From: Propionicimonas sp. | Lineage (GTDB): Bacteria; Actinomycetota; Actinomycetes; Propionibacteriales; Propionibacteriaceae | DNA: 64,000 nt | Assembly (NCBI GenBank): GCA_013791955.1 | Contig: VMSW01000005.1 | Coordinates: forward strand, 310,001 to 374,000 | Direction: 5' to 3' | Part shown: positions 63,357-64,000 of the stretch, one piece after another | Layout of the letters: each line of letters begins with the position of its first letter | Numbering within the stretch: the first letter of the stretch is position 1 | Program-made: the position numbers and the translations under genes | The notes under the pieces: model-generated | What the model saw: only the letters and a program-made list of their open reading frames with translations | The model's database searches: none | What the model was told of the DNA's origin: nothing

Positions 63357-63641
63357 ATGTCTTCACCGATGCCGATCGCCACTTCGGGCCTTAGCGAGCA
63401 CCAGGCCGCTCTTCTCGATTTCGAGAAGAGCTGGTGGGCGCTGGCCGGTTCGAAGGAGTCGGAGATCCGCGAACGTTTCGACATCTCGCCGACCCGGTAC
63501 TACCAACTGATAAATGCGCTGATCGACTCTCCGGACGCGTTGGCGCATGACCCCTTGCTGGTGAAGCGGCTGCGGCGGATGCGTGAGACCCGCCAGAAGG
63601 AACGCACCGCCCGTCGGCTCGGTGTCAATCTGCACGCCTGA
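63357..63641 (+). CDS. DUF3263 helix-turn-helix protein
   Basis: 94 residues. The DUF3263 core is GLSEHQAALLDFEKSWWALA, then EIRERFDISPTRYYQLINAL, an HTH-like pair of helices, and HDPLLVKRLRRMRETRQKER. This small actinobacterial family is predicted to bind DNA; in mycobacteria and relatives it is typically found near LytR-like genes. Its 3' end overlaps the convergent truncated gene by 17 bases. Confidence 0.9.
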   Translation: MSSPMPIATSGLSEHQAALLDFEKSWWALAGSKESEIRERFDISPTRYYQLINALIDSPDALAHDPLLVKRLRRMRETRQKERTARRLGVNLHA

Positions 63642-64000
63642 AGCTCACGATTCGCCGAAGCCCGGCATTGTTGAGCGGCAGTTCGGCATAGCCGCCGGCG
63701 GTTAAGCCAGCCAGCCGTTCGAAAGTGTTGGCTGCGGCCACATCGCCGGTGCGTAGCCATGACCAACCCGACGCCAACAGGTAAAGCGGAAAGAACGGCA
63801 ACCCCAAGCAGGCGGTGTACTGCCACGCGTGGGCAGCTTCGTGGCCGAGGACGTCGGGAAATCTCTCGGTGAGATCGGCCAGGCTGCCGCCGGGCAGGAG
63901 CACCACATTGCCGACGGTGAAGGCTCCTGACTTGGGGATGGCCAGGCGGTAGTGCTCAGCCAGGATCAGGCCGGCCGCGCCTCGGCTAATCCGAGCGCGG
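63625..64000 (-). CDS. HExxH-motif protein, C-terminal part only (cut by window edge)
   Basis: The reading frame is open from its stop at 63625 to the right edge, so at least 124 residues are visible and the start lies outside. The visible part has RLAIPKSGAFTVGNVVLLPG, then DVLGHEAAHAWQYTACLGLP with an HExxH zinc-type motif, and a hydrophobic stretch (LPFFPLYLLASGWSWL). This resembles small actinobacterial membrane-associated peptidase-like proteins of unknown substrate. An internal GTG at 63906 is not the true start. Confidence 0.65.
   Translation of the reverse strand, partial: RARISRGAAGLILAEHYRLAIPKSGAFTVGNVVLLPGGSLADLTERFPDVLGHEAAHAWQYTACLGLPFFPLYLLASGWSWLRTGDVAAANTFERLAGLTAGGYAELPLNNAGLRRIVSFRRAD

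Overview
The window is about 64 kb of a high-GC actinobacterial chromosome, most likely a member of the Propionibacteriaceae. The strongest pointer is a four-gene methylmalonyl-CoA carboxyltransferase (transcarboxylase) cluster at 26.5-30.3 kb (5S, 12S, a small subunit and the 1.3S biotin carrier). This enzyme is the hallmark of Wood-Werkman propionic fermentation. Other actinobacterial gene orders agree: CarD-IspD-IspF, gpmA-phoU-senX3-regX3, DUF4129/DUF4350 next to a membrane protein, and a PASTA-type Ser/Thr kinase. No species is assigned.

Layout. 0-8.7 kb: end of a DUF4350/DUF4129 cluster, typA, an AMP-forming acyl-CoA ligase, two coupled membrane or hydrolase-like genes, and a DUF697 GTPase. 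8.7-26.1 kb: one long minus-strand block that opens with pstC-pstA-pstS. It then carries two more phosphate-binding-like proteins, a WxL-like Ig surface protein, a DUF916 (WxL-interacting) protein, a DUF916-like partial paralogue and a sortase-fold protein lacking its catalytic residues. Only after these comes pstB, followed by a lytic transglycosylase, a PASTA kinase and an LRR protein. The pstC leader holds PHO-box-like repeats. 26.5-36.2 kb: transcarboxylase, rpiB, map, an SDR, gpmA, and the divergent phoU / senX3-regX3 phosphate-sensing genes that probably control the pst block. 36.3-40.2 kb: a fructose operon (DeoR regulator, 1-phosphofructokinase, PTS EIIABC) behind a phased-repeat operator. 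40.3-43.2 kb: PRPP synthetase paralogue, carD, ispD, ispF. 43.3-47.6 kb: tandem zinc metallopeptidases and a DUF2207 protein. 47.9-51.4 kb: a visibly AT-richer island with a small secreted protein and a two-permease/one-ATPase FtsX/MacB-type ABC transporter. 51.4-64 kb: housekeeping genes (glyA, rlmB, cysS, manA, tRNA-Thr), an orphan MsiK/UgpC-type ATPase, GntR-DUF4032, DedA, GNAT, a nucleoside-kinase-like protein, DUF3263, and a truncated HExxH protein at the right edge.

Two dispersed repeat families sit mainly just after stop codons. Family A has the core TTCGACAAGCTCAGG and family B has GGAACCGTCCCC/GGGGACGGTTCC. One family A copy lies in frame inside the acyl-CoA ligase gene.

The best candidate for an undescribed system is the phosphate-regulated surface module inside the pst operon: three PstS-like binding proteins, a WxL/WxLIP pair and a dead sortase, flanked by cell-wall enzymes and a cell-wall-sensing kinase. 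Domain assignments come from reading motifs by eye. No database search was run.
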